Positions 1-11,129 of a stretch of 64,000 nt of DNA are shown here, one piece after another (positions within the stretch are counted from its first letter, which is position 1; every line of letters begins with the position of its first letter). The DNA is from Aspidiotus rigidus (taxonomy: Eukaryota > Arthropoda > Insecta > Hemiptera > Diaspididae): contig JAVHKY010000054.1 in the NCBI GenBank assembly GCA_035079385.1, positions 6,859,501-6,923,500 of the forward strand, given 5' to 3'. Made by a program: the position numbers and the translations under genes. The notes under the pieces were generated by a model, which saw only the letters and a program-made list of their open reading frames with translations, did not search any database and was not told the DNA's origin.

Positions 1-2556
1 AAGCAATCTAAATATGGGCCCTGAAGATCCTGACTCTGAAGACAAATCCTGTTCTAAAGAATGTGTTTCTCTTCTACGAAATGCAAATGATAATATCGAA
101 TCAGGAACTTCACTGAATGGTAAGTAAGAACTGAATGATTTCTTCTTTTTGAATGCCATCATTTACTATGTCTTCAAGTGTGATAAGAATTGCATTCAAA
201 TTTCAGAAATTGAATTGAACGTCTTTAAGATTACTGAGAATTACATTCAACTCTCAGAAATCGAATTGAGTAAGAAGAAATACGAGATCGAGAAGTTTTT
301 GAGCGTTAGCAACAATTCAGAGGACCCGAAATATTTGAGTAAATTACGATCTTTTGCTTTGTCCAGAGGAGGGCTAGTGAACGGTAAAATATTGATATTA
401 TTTCATCTCATACTCATTAACGATGATGATTTCAATGAATTGTGACTTCTTATCAGATGATATTAGAAAACAAGTATGGCCACTGTTACTGGAATTAGAT
501 CCTGATAGATTGGAGCCGTATCCTGAAGACGTCAAATTTTCTCATGTTGAATATTCACAAGTTGTTCTCGATGTCAATCGTTCTATCAAACGTTTTCCAC
601 CAGCCATTCCACCTGATCAGCGAGTGTCCATGCAGGACCAACTCATTCGTCTTATACTTAGAGTTATCACGAAGCACCCCCAGCTACAATATTATCAGGT
701 AAAGACTGTGTATTCGTCATTGGTTGAACTTCATCCTTGAGATGATCTACGTTGACTCACAATTGATGTATACTTTGACAAGGGGTACCACGACGTTGCT
801 ATCACATTCCTTCTAGTTGTTGGAGAAGTCATGGCATTCCATATCATGGAGAAATTATCAACAAATCATCTTAAACACTTCATGGAGCCAACGATGGAGA
901 AAACGGCTGAATTGTTAGATTATATATTTCCCCTTCTCGACCACATACATCCACAGCTGTGTGATTATATAGAACAGTAACTTACATTTTGACATCTGAA
1001 TTTATTAAAGCCTAATAGATAGAATTACTAATATTTGTATTTATGTTTGTTATCGCAGATCCGAAGTCGGTTCTATGTTCTGTTTACCTTGGTTTCTGAC
1101 GTGGTACAGTCATACGCTCGGACATTATGACCACGTGGTTAGATTGTACGATTATTTCCTAGCATCAGAGCCATTGATTCCTTTGTATCTTATTCCACAA
1201 ATCGTGATCTATCGTCAGGATGTTATTTTTCAAACTGAATGTGAAATGTCCAGTTTACATCAACAGCTATCGGAAGTAAGTTAAATTTCACGAGTAATCT
1301 GTTTTCTTCATGTGGAAACTTTATTTTTTCTACCTTTTCAGTTACCTGAAGATCTCCCATTTGACGATTTATTGATGAAGGCTACCGACCTGTACTTTGA
1401 GTATCCTCCTGACGATATTGAAAAAGAATGTATAATCAGACGCATCAAAAAGTAAGCAATTTTAGCTATTCGATTTATTCATTAATTTGAACCTGTTATC
1501 GGCTCTGAGCAGGGTGGAGGGCCTGTTACCTGGACCACCTTCAATAATAAAACCAAATAAATGAATTAAATAATGATAGAAGTAATGCGTAAAAAAAAAT
1601 CTCCGGCTAACCCGTTTTCTTCATGTCATGAACAGAAATAGTATATGTGTGTCACTATACAAGATGGTAAAGTGGATTTTTACCGATGAGTGTGATATAT
1701 TGCAACACGAGTGAAGCGAGTGGAGCGAGTTCGGACGATTCGGTAAAAATTCTCATACCATCTTGTATTGTAAGTTTCTTTTCTATATAGATAATTGTCA
1801 AAGAGGATTTTACAGCGGGGAGAATGGGGTTTTCTGATACTGGTCAACGGGATTCTTTTGTTTGGCAATACTGAATTAACTTTACCCATCGAAATCACAG
1901 GGGTAAAATTCTACTTTACCAACTTTTTTTAGCCAATCAAAATGAACTTTGACAATCATGTACACAGAAAAACGTATATTCTGCAACGTATAAAAATTGA
2001 AAAAATTGGAGTTTATTAACGGAGTTAATAAAGGAAAGTAAAAAGCCTCTTTTATGGAGTGTCTGGAGAAGACGAATGACGCGGCAAAAGGTGTGATATT
2101 TTTGTGAAATTTTGACTAAAGAGCAGTGGAGGAGCATAAGACTCACGAGTATAAATTTTGATAAATCTCCTCTTTAGATAGCTCTAAAGTTGAAATTTTC
2201 ATAAATCTCACTCATCATACATACAGTTTGAGAGTCGAGGTTCCCTGTTGAAATTTGAGTAACCTCGGCCAGATTTTTCTTAATCCCCGTAACATTTTTT
2301 TTCCAGGAAAGCCTTACAAGAAGAAAAAATGAGAAATCAAGCACGGATGGAAAAACGATTGCGAGTAGCCAGAAATCGCAAAGAAAATACCGAGGGTTGG
2401 AATATAATGAATCGTATGTTTCCAGCGTGGGCTATTTGGCCTGGGCGTATCGGATTTTTCCTATTCAGTGCTAGTTTCATAGTCGGACTCTATGTATATT
2501 GTCGATACGCTAGTACTTATGACATCTACAATCAACAAAATATCGCTTCAAAATGA
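1..2556 (+). CDS. TBC1D20: TBC1 domain family member 20 (Rab GTPase-activating protein), 5' end outside window
   Basis: Likely GTPase-activating protein for Rab1/Rab18 on ER membranes. Exons read as about 2-119, 258-383 (or 207-383), 457-698, 783-about 975, 1059-1275, 1342-1451 and 2307-2556, all joining in one frame. The TBC domain is recognisable from the exon with QVWPLLLELD through the LRVITKHPQLQYYQ stretch and the following GYHDVAITFLLVVGEVMAFH exon, then SMFCLPWFLTWYSH. The last exon has a basic stretch and then one hydrophobic segment (FFLFSASFIVGLYVYC), the C-terminal membrane anchor typical of TBC1D20. The catalytic Arg finger exon and the start codon are not clearly inside the window. 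Exon 2 has two possible acceptors, 51 bp apart. The last intron (about 850 bp) carries a repeat insertion. Family assignment is firm; exon edges are by eye. Confidence 0.9.
1658..1768. repeat. Inverted repeat in TBC1D20 last intron
   Basis: Arms at about 1658-1685 and 1740-1768 are near reverse complements (one begins atacaagatggta, the other ends taccatcttgtat). The loop carries a gagcgag-rich motif that also occurs near 45.7, 47.3, 47.6 and 50.2 kb. It looks like a small foldback or MITE-type insertion. Confidence 0.6.
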
Positions 2557-3640
2557 GAAATATGTTTTTTCTATTTTCTTGCGACTCATTATGGAGATAA
2601 TGGTATGATAAAAAATGGGTTGGGGCGAGAGTGAAATTACCGAAGCCGTGACCATAATACAAACAATTGAGGGCAAGTTCTCGCTGATTCCGATATTTCA
2701 TTCCTGAACTCACTCTGCTTATTGTATGGATCGATGTACTGTGCAGAATTTCTCTGTTTGTAGTGATTTTATGATAATTTACGAATATGTATGAAATATC
2801 TTGCAGTTATCTTATAGATTGCTCTTTATCTCGATAAGAATATTTATAATGCATTGATTCAGTCTGTGATTAACTGGTTTTCAGTTTTGTGAATTATTAC
2901 GAAGTAAATTAATTTTTTTCTTGTTACAAGATGATAAATATTTCTTTTTTTAAACCTGGTTTTTCCTCTCACCACTATTGGAATCGTAAAATCAGTTGAG
3001 TCCTTTCACACTATATTTACTCCGCTCAATAGCTTACATGTCTTAACGCTTTTTCAAAGGAAAAAAAAGGAAAAAAGTGTAGCGCAGTTAGCAAGGTGCT
3101 TCAAGCTAGAATTACGAAGAGTGGATGTATAAAGTAATTACGGTGTTACAACTATTTTCTTCCCAAGAAAAGAGGGAAAGGTTCTAAAGATTCATACAAA
3201 AAAGAATAACTGCCATCTAGACACGTTTTATTTAGTTTAGAAACAATATCAGTCTTAAACAAAAATGTAAAAATAAAAATACACAATTTACCAAAGCGAA
3301 AGAATTAATTTTCCATAACATTTGTTGGAGCGAAAATAAATAATATGAAAGACACAGTATTTAGTTAACAAAACGAAGAAAAAACAAGAAAAATCTGCTC
3401 TTAAGACACAACAATTTCGCAATGTTTATCTCCACAATTTGAAATTTTTCATTTCATCATAGTTACTGATAGGTATCAATTTCGTATAAAAATAAACAAA
3501 GCTAGAAAATGAAAATTACGACGTTTACACGATGAAGAAAATGAAAAAAGAATTAGGACGGCACAATGTACTGGTAAAGAAGTAACTAGGTTTTAGCGAT
3601 ACAGGAAAAACCATCTTGCGAACTAGGCAGGTTTTTGACC
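2557..3640. other. Intergenic, convergent 3' ends of TBC1D20 and DCUN1D3
   Basis: AT-rich sequence between two converging genes, expected to hold both 3' untranslated regions. I see no coding frame with splice support and no recognisable RNA gene. Confidence 0.5.
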
Positions 3641-4833
3641 TCAAGCTAATACAATTTCATCTTTCTTTGTTCGGTCGAACATTTCGGAAGATGCAATCAC
3701 GTTTTCATTGACACGGTCGTTTTCGTATTCCACAAAATTGTCAAATATACTGGGCCATGCTTCTGCATCGTCGTATGATGATAAATCGTCACCAACAGTT
3801 TCAGCAAAGTTAAGAAACATATTCCATGTATCCCGCGGAATACCTCGCATTAGTGTCTCATTTTGTAGTAAAAATGATAACCATCGATCCAAGACTGGTG
3901 GTTTATGTAAAGTGAATACGAGCTTCCATAGGCAACGCGCTATGTCCATTGGTAAGATACGCTGACCAGATGCTTGGTCTAAACCGAATTTGAACGTAAA
4001 ACGATATAGATTTTTGAATAGTTGCGGATCGTTTCTAAGTTGCACCACCAGCTCATCAAGCCTGTCACGAATTTGAGACAGATCCTCAGCGTTGAGTGCT
4101 TTGCAACCGTTTATCATTTCTTGTCTGGAAAACTGACACATTTGTTCAGCATTAAATTTCCAAGCTAATAATAAGATTTTGAAATCATCTGGTGGTAAGC
4201 TCAAATCCGAACATAGACATTCAACACCTTCCATCAAGATCATATCCTCGTCCTCCGAACTTTTATACTTATTGAAAAGTGTATTCAATTTAAAGTCGAT
4301 CGATGTGGAGTGTTGGTTACTGTCCTCGTTGCTTATAACTTTATCTCGAAAAGATGGCGTGAAATGGTCATTCTTGTCTGAAGGAGAAAGCGTCTGAATA
4401 GTTGTCAAATGAGGATGACCCATTTCGGACCGATATTGATTTTCAGAACGGTTACGGTTCACAAAATTGTACAGTTTGCTCATCATTGAGGGAGCAGATG
4501 GTTCAATTTGATTTTGGTCTACTATTACAGAGTCACCTAGGAGTAACAAATAACAAAATTAGTGGACTGTTGAGGAATTAAAACTAAGGTAAAGCTAGGC
4601 AAGCTCAAAGAAAACAAGTTGAAACAACAATTCTACGATATAAACGGTATTATTTTGATACATAAGACGAATTCTTATTTCCAATACATTTGAAGTTATC
4701 GAAATATTCTCGAATAATAGTTTGTAATATACGTACTGCGTTTATCACTTTTCGTTTCAATGGGCAAAGAAGATTCGCTCATACGTATATTGGAAATATT
4801 CTCAGCTTCGAAACATGATAGACACTTTCCCAT
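3641..4833 (-). CDS. DCUN1D3: DCN1-like protein 3 (cullin neddylation co-E3)
   Basis: Scaffold that helps transfer NEDD8 to cullins. Two coding exons, 4737-4833 and 3641-4536, join in phase to give about 330 residues (human DCUN1D3 is near 300). The protein starts MGKCLSC: Gly2 with nearby cysteines fits N-myristoylation plus palmitoylation, which targets the DCUN1D3 paralogue to membranes. The C-terminal two thirds is the potentiating-neddylation (DUF298) domain, with LLLAWKFNAEQMCQFSRQE, FKNLYRFTFKFGLDQ and the conserved end IPRDTWNMFLNFAETV...DDAEAWPSIFDNFVEY. The start was chosen for the myristoylation signal and because the donor after codon 32 joins the second exon in frame. The middle linker is Ser-rich and low in conservation. 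Confidence 0.9.
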
Positions 4834-5525
4834 TGATTCTTCTTGACTGTGCGAGGAAATACGCCGGTTATGATAGTTTCTAACATTGAAATGGATCTGC
4901 AGAACGGTGCACAACTTCTTACCACTTCACATGATCATTGATATTCTCCTGACGCGTGAGTTGATATTCATATGATAACTTTCGTATGTGCAACAGATCT
5001 GACAAAGAAATAGCCTCTGATAAAAAACATGAGAGGTTAGACGATTGAACAGTTTTCGTTGGAAGTTCAATAAATAAAGATGTCAATTTTTCATCTGAAC
5101 TCTTCACCGGTCTTTTATTCTAAGAGGGCCTACATTAACTTACTCTACCGAAGAATTACATCAATTTTGTAAATTTGAAGATTTAGTAAGGGTAAAAATT
5201 CTCATGAAGATTCCAATTTCCAAAACCGTGCTAAAAAGTATTATTCTAATAACTCTCACACAAAACAAACTGAACAAACCTGAAAAGTGAAAACTCCTTC
5301 ACAGGAATAAGATGATCTGATAGATACGTGATAACGCCAGCCCCTCCCCCAATCACAAGAGCTCGGTGTGAACGAAAAATGACGTCACAAAAATCTCAGA
5401 AAGATAATAATAAGGATTCCCGTTAGGTTGAGGAAAAATACGATAAAAGAAGCTTGGGAAATTGTAACTCTTTTCTTTCATCATTTTTAAGCTCTAGAAG
5501 AAGATAGACTGCTTTGTAAAAAAAT

Positions 5526-5780
5526 TCATGGACGAGTATTCGATTTCAACATGTCATTCAGGAAGTCTCTTTTCTCTAATCTTTGACTACAAGCCGCCCG
5601 CAAAGTATTGGACGGTTCCAAACCAAGTGATCTCAAAAAAAAGTTCCAAACATTAGGCCACATGATCTTAGTCTGCCTTTGCAGGCTCATTTTAATATTT
5701 TCTTCTAGGGGATAAGCATTATTGAATTTTATCTCAATTAGTGGAGGCCCCATTCGCTCAATAGCGGTGTTGAGCAGTAC
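5526..5780 (-). other. Open reading frame, possible terminal exon of an unrecognised gene
   Basis: An open frame preceded by a plausible acceptor (aaactag, near 5785) and ending in a stop. It encodes a basic stretch with WPNVWNFFLRSLGLEPSN. No family was recognised and no matching upstream exon was found in phase. It may be a chance frame in the 5' region of DCUN1D3 or in the long stretch 4834-6201, which otherwise shows nothing I can name. Confidence 0.2.
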
Positions 5781-6201
5781 CTAGTTTCATTTTCATTAGA
5801 TTACCAAATTGAGTTCAAGCAATGGAAACCAGAAAATTTAAATCTCTACATGTATATGAGAACATATTAATGAGTCTCTGTGACAGGAAACTTCGGCTGT
5901 TTCATTTCAATCTCAATTCTTCTACACTTTTCCTGGTATCAGATCGAAATACTTTACTTCTAGAAAGTAGAAATTGAAAATTGTAAGTTGATTAGTATTC
6001 CGAATAGTTTTTACGTTCTCAAATTTCCAGATAAAAGAATATCAAACAGGAGATATTACTGACTATGACAGTCAAAGAAAGAAAGTCAATATTATTCTAA
6101 AACATAGAAACACATTCAAAGTAAAACATATATATTTTTACAATTGGTACAACTTCAACTTTTCTTTTGAAACTCTATTAACAGCACTGCTGAAGGCACG
6201 A

Positions 6202-6567
6202 TTACCACCAGTGAGTATAGAAACTAAGAACAACTGCAAAAATAAATTCAATTCAATTCGCATCACAAAAATGCCAAATTTATAATTTAATGGAAATTTA
6301 TATAACTTACAAAGACTTATTCCTAGTACAATTGTAAAGGTAGCTCCACCGACAGGTATGAGTCTTTTCATCAATTCTTTTTTAGCTTCGGGATCACTCT
6401 AAGGTACGAAGTTGACAAGCAATTCAGAGAACCATCAATTTCATAAATTTGTATCTATTATTTGGACTTTTCAAACTTACTAGAGGTTTCCAAGAAAAAT
6501 GCGATTTAGGCTCCAAACTCCTATTACTGTTTAATCTTGTATCTTGGTAGATATTCCTGGAAAGCAT
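6202..6567 (-). CDS. Small single-pass membrane protein, unrecognised
   Basis: Three exons, 6481-6567, 6311-6398 and 6202-6233, all with GT-AG borders, join in phase to give 68 residues starting MLSRNIYQDTRLNSNRSLEP. A charged segment (SDPEAKKELMKRL) leads into one hydrophobic helix, VGGATFTIVLGISLFVLSFY, and the protein ends THWW. Size and layout resemble small mitochondrial or ER single-span subunits, but I could not match a family. An alternative reading of the last exon stays open in another frame (to 6138), but it is out of phase with the second exon. Upstream (6568-7087) is the likely shared promoter with PIGW, which is read in the opposite direction. Confidence 0.5.
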
Positions 6568-7087
6568 TATAGGAAGATGTCCTGAAAAATTACACATTTT
6601 GGGCGTACAATTTGTATTCCACAGTATTCTGTTGCGTTTTAATAGCAGAAATAGTTTATTGTTATCACTGACCTTTTTCGACCTGTCGTATACAGGATCT
6701 TGCTAGCTGAGGTACGAGACATACTTTCGATTTTGTATTCAACAACAATACACGCTGAAATGTGTGACTGAGCATGATATTAGATTATTTAACAATGCAA
6801 AGATATCTGAAGACTTTATTGATAGATTTGCGGCGAAGAAAATGGCTAAAGGAATGGCTACACACGGAAAGTGAGAAATATTCACTCGTATCCCAATAAC
6901 CAAGTCCTGTGCGTGCGCTTGTCTTATCACACAATCGTCATCAAGGTGCAATGTAAACTGTAAAGAGTAAACGGTAAGCGCTAGCATCGCCATAGTTTCA
7001 CTGATAAGGAAACCTGAACTTTGAAGTTTGATTTGGCGAAAAAGTTTAATGATGAATGAATCACATTCTTTATTTTTTTAAAATTCT

Positions 7088-8470
7088 GTGATGTTTCCGC
7101 AAGTAGGAGTCGAAAGTAATTACTCCACTTTACAAATTTCACGATTCTCCGAAAATGATGGATCTTCGCTGATAGAAATACTTTTTATAACTCAAACACC
7201 CATAATTTTAAATTATTTTAGTGTAGGATGTACTTTAGCACTAAGATCAATTTTGAAAGGTGACGCTCGCCTAATTTTCTTCCTCGAATTTTTCACTATC
7301 GTAACCCCAATTTTATTGTTTCTCACTGTAGCTACTCACTTATTGTTTCTCTTTTACGTATATTTTATCATTGTCGTTATTTTCCTTACAACTTTCTTTC
7401 GAAAAAAGTTCAGAAATTTTTGGTTTTTTCTTCAAAATAAGGTGATATTGGAAGAAAAGCTTTTTTGTATCACCATCTTCCGAGCTATTGTTATCCTGTT
7501 CACCGTGATTTGTATACTTGCCGCCGATTTCACTTGTTTTCCCCAACGTTTCTTGAAAACCGAGTCTTATGGGTATGGTTTGATGGATACCGGTGTTGGA
7601 TTATTCGTTATCATTTATTCTTTCGCCGATTCGCCACTCAAACCTCGAAGATCATTACTGTACTCAGCGTACAAAATTTTACCGTTTGCTGTTCTTGGAC
7701 TGGGAAGGTACTTTTGCACGAAGGCTTTGAGTTATCAATACCAAGTGACAGAATATGGAACTCAGTGGAATTTTTTCATCACTTTATTGGTCATCACCTT
7801 GATCAACGAGATTACTCTATATTTTATAAAATCAGTTTTTGGATTGTCTATTCTGGCTGTGTTATTTTTAGTTACTCACGAATTAGTATTAGCGATGGGC
7901 CTCAAACAGTGGATTTTAAGCGACAGCCCAAGATCGAATTTCATTTCTAGTAATCGAGAAGGTATATTTTCTTTACTTGGGTATGAAATTCTTTACCTTA
8001 GTGGTATGATCATCAGTAGCTATTTGCCAAAAAAGAATGATCCATTTCAAAAATACTTTTCGATTCTTCCGCGCTATTTGTTTTGTTTTTTATTGTGCCT
8101 TATGTGCACGATAGCCGCTAAATATTCGGTTGGCGTTTCTAGAAGGACAGCAAATAGCGGTTATATTTTCTGGATTTTGAGCCTAACTTTTATTACGTTT
8201 GTTAACATTTTCATTGGTGATATTGCATTGCGTATTTGTGCACATAGAAAAACACAAATTATGGATTCAACGTCATTCATTATGAAAGCTATTAATTATA
8301 ATGGACTACTTTTTTTCTTGTTCGGAAATGTCTTGACAGGTTTTATCAATTTGAGTATGAGAACATTATTAGTAGATGAGGTGAAGAGTCTGCTCATAAT
8401 ATTAGTTTATACGTTCATTTGTTGTGTTTTCATTGTATTTTTATACCAAAAAAATATACGTGTAAGATAA
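7088..8470 (+). CDS. PIGW: GPI-anchor inositol acyltransferase PIG-W
   Basis: Multi-pass ER enzyme that acylates the inositol ring of GlcN-PI during GPI-anchor synthesis. One uninterrupted frame of 460 residues (human protein about 504). Family signatures: RFLKTESYGYGLMDTGVG, EYGTQWNFF near residue 215, RRTANSGYIFWI, and the C-terminal FLFGNVLTGFINLSMRT. About a dozen hydrophobic segments cover the chain. No intron interrupts the coding region. The 3' end faces the mTERF gene, whose stop is 120 bp away. Frames on the opposite strand here are shadows. Confidence 0.95.
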   Translation: MMFPQVGVESNYSTLQISRFSENDGSSLIEILFITQTPIILNYFSVGCTLALRSILKGDARLIFFLEFFTIVTPILLFLTVATHLLFLFYVYFIIVVIFLTTFFRKKFRNFWFFLQNKVILEEKLFCITIFRAIVILFTVICILAADFTCFPQRFLKTESYGYGLMDTGVGLFVIIYSFADSPLKPRRSLLYSAYKILPFAVLGLGRYFCTKALSYQYQVTEYGTQWNFFITLLVITLINEITLYFIKSVFGLSILAVLFLVTHELVLAMGLKQWILSDSPRSNFISSNREGIFSLLGYEILYLSGMIISSYLPKKNDPFQKYFSILPRYLFCFLLCLMCTIAAKYSVGVSRRTANSGYIFWILSLTFITFVNIFIGDIALRICAHRKTQIMDSTSFIMKAINYNGLLFFLFGNVLTGFINLSMRTLLVDEVKSLLIILVYTFICCVFIVFLYQKNIRVR

Positions 8471-8589
8471 CATAATACATTTTTTTTCTTTCAACTTCAT
8501 AAATATTCGAAAATCCTCGAAGGAGGAACTGTACTCATGTGCTAAGAGTAAAACAAATTGAAATGAAAATTACTTCATTTCATTATTCA

Positions 8590-10380
8590 TCACGTCCCAT
8601 CAGACTGAAATTCGGGTTTACTAGAGGATATCAAATGTGACATTTCGTGTATAATATCTTTTTGTTCGCCTCGGTTGAACTTTGCTCGCTTCACAAACTG
8701 TTCAAAATTATCTTCTTTCAACAATAGGGATCCTAATGGTGGATTTCGTATGCCCACCTCTCGTAATATTTCGTATCGTTCCTATTTAAAAAAATCGTCC
8801 AATTTAAGTGTAAAATAACAACTCTGTGCGTAAAGCTCGTCGAAACACTTTACCTCTAACGTAGTTACTTCAAAAGCGAAAACTATACGGTTATTGACTA
8901 TGTGATTGAAAGTGAATTTCTTCTCCAAGAGAAATTCCATTATGCTCGTCAGTTTTTTCACGTCAATGCATCCGAAGCACGAAATGAGTTCTGCCTTTCT
9001 TTCTGGACTAATGTGATCTTTATTGAGAAACAGCTTGGCATTTAAGTACTCATCACGATTTTTGTAAGGCCTGTAATAATTTGTCTCTTGCTCCAGTTCT
9101 TTCAGGCGCCTACAAAATGAGAAGGCATCGAATTATCTTACTTTCGGGTTTTTTTCCACTTCAATGCCCATTATAAAAATTATTATTCAACTTGCAACCT
9201 TAAGAAACGAGAAAGAAGTATAAAATGATACCTATTGTATGATTGATCACTGACCAGCACAAGTTCTGGAGTCAAGGGATAGAATCCTCTTTTATAAGGA
9301 TAAATCAGTCTCTTCTGTATAGAACCGACGTCGCATTCGAGGCCAGAAATGTCTTCAAGGATATGTTTATTTTTTACGCCAAATTCTGAAATTATAGAAA
9401 ATAGTATGAATACCATCGAGTATTTCACGAGATACGAACATGAGTGCTCTATGTCATTATACTTCGATAACATTCCAAAGCCGATTTTATTTCTTCAAAT
9501 TCATGAATATATAACGAATAACATTTTGAGACACGTCGATTCAAATCATACACAGAGCACTAAAGAGGAAAAAGAAGAAAAACAGTATCAGTAATTGAAG
9601 ATACCAAACGTTGATCGATTTCTAAATGTAATCATGGAATCCTTACTGCTAATTGCTTAGCCAAATAAATCATACGATTACCGTCTGGAACTATTATATC
9701 CTTCTCTGCAATAAAATGATCTGAGGCGAGGAGGTAATACATAATTGGTAATCTAAACATAGGTAAAAAACTGCTGTAATCTGATTTCTGGATTTGCCAT
9801 TTTTCTATACAATCCATTCGTCTTTTCAAGTCATCTGAAACAAAAATTAAACGAACGTGAAACGAAAACAATATCTTTCATTTTTTTTCATTTTCGAATG
9901 ATTGAAAAATACACAAACTTACTTACCACAAGACGAACGAAGAACGGCGATATTCGTCCGAATATTTTGGGGCGCTATATTGCGATCAAGGAGGAATTCT
10001 ATTTTCTCCACTGTGGAATCGATTTTATCCAAAAAAGTCAATTCATCGGCATCAATCAACAACTTTGCTTCGTGCTCACTGCATTGTAAGCACTTTGAAA
10101 TTCTACTGATACATCGTTCTTTGAATGACAGACTTTTCAGATAGGTAATCCACCACTGCGATTTATGTTTCATTTCATCTTTTGAAAGGACTGTCTTCTT
10201 GTCTTCACCTTCGACATTTCGGGTAGATGAAATAGCACTATTATGCAAACAGATACAGCAATTGTGTAGTCCAGAAAATGTTGTCGAGTATCCTTTCAAT
10301 GAATTAAGGATATTAGGACTGGTTTGAATATTACGAAGACTACATTTGGAACCAAAATATTGACCAATGGTTTTCTGCAT
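8590..10380 (-). CDS. Mitochondrial transcription termination factor (mTERF) family protein
   Basis: Probable mitochondrial DNA- or RNA-binding protein built from mTERF helical repeats. Exons read 9927-10380, 9647-9834, 9232-9385, 8854-9109 and 8590-8781, about 410 residues. The N-terminus (MQKTIGQYFGSKCSLRNIQ) is basic and Ser/Thr-rich, fitting a mitochondrial presequence. Repeats show the family rhythm of short helices with Leu/Pro, for example LLIDADELTFLDKIDSTVEKIEFLLDRNI, KHILEDISGLECDVGSIQKRL, and IMEFLLEKKFTFNHIVNN. The exon 2/3 junction does not join in phase with the simplest GT and AG pair, so one boundary there is wrong or unusual. The ATG at 10380 is the first Met; the codon before it is GTG. 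I cannot decide between the mTTF/mTERF1, 3, 4 and 5 branches. Confidence 0.75.
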
Positions 10381-11129
10381 CACGTATACGTTGAGCTTGA
10401 ATCCTACTCTGTATCCGACCTTGAACCGTGCAGCACAAATGCTTGAAAATCATACCATTTTGTACGATGATTAATCACTATTCCAAGAGCAATTTTCATC
10501 TTATAATCCTTAAAACTTAGGAGTCCGTTTTGGCCACCCTCGATCATCGAAGACCCGTTTTTTGATCGTTTCGGTTTATTTACTTCTTATCAATCATTCT
10601 CAGGGTTTTCTATCATTCTCATCGCAATGACAACAATCTCCATCATGTGCCGCCAACGCCAAAGTGTGCCGCGTGAAACAAACATATATCCAAAATTGCA
10701 ATTAGGAGAAAAAAGTCACTCCTCACGAAACTACACACACAGGATACCCTTTTCTCCGGATTTTAATTTTGGATATACGTCAATCCAGCGTACAGCGCTG
10801 CCAAATTCTTATCACTCACGTGCTTATGGTGTTCGAGTGAAGCACAAGTAAAGAAGTGGTGTTCGCCTCTGCTCTCGTGGGGACCAAACTTGATAATTTC
10901 TTTCTCAATCCAGATTTATATACTCATATTTTTTAGTGGTAACGGTTTACTAATTCTGACCGAAAAGCACGATTTTTCCAAGGGAACATGTAATGGTTGC
11001 GTACTGAAATTCTCAAGACACAGGTAAGGTGAGAAGAAAATCTTCCACTCATTTGTTGCCTTATGTAATCATAAATATGACTTTATAGATCCAGTTGAAG
11101 AAACATAATCTTGAACAGTAAACCAGAAG
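10381..11129. promoter_or_regulatory. Divergent promoter region, mTERF / UBE3D
   Basis: The two genes are divided head to head by about 750 bp. A donor (acacag|gtaagg) after 11023 and an acceptor (ctttatag) ending at 11088 suggest a 65-bp intron in the 5' untranslated region of UBE3D. No TATA box was clear. Confidence 0.5.

Noticed and set aside
3079..3130. Possible tRNA gene (a run like an A box, tagcgcagttagcaaggt)
   Set aside because: No B box (ggttcgaatcc type) or acceptor-stem pairing at the right distance.
6739..6993. Minus-strand frame of 84 codons upstream of the small membrane gene
   Set aside because: No splice support or motif; lies in the probable shared promoter and contains mixed hydrophobic residues typical of chance frames.
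7465..7950. 161-codon + frame inside PIGW
   Set aside because: It is a shifted frame of PIGW, whose own frame has the conserved motifs.
10627..10851. 74-codon frame between mTERF and UBE3D
   Set aside because: No start context, splice or similarity; within the divergent promoter.
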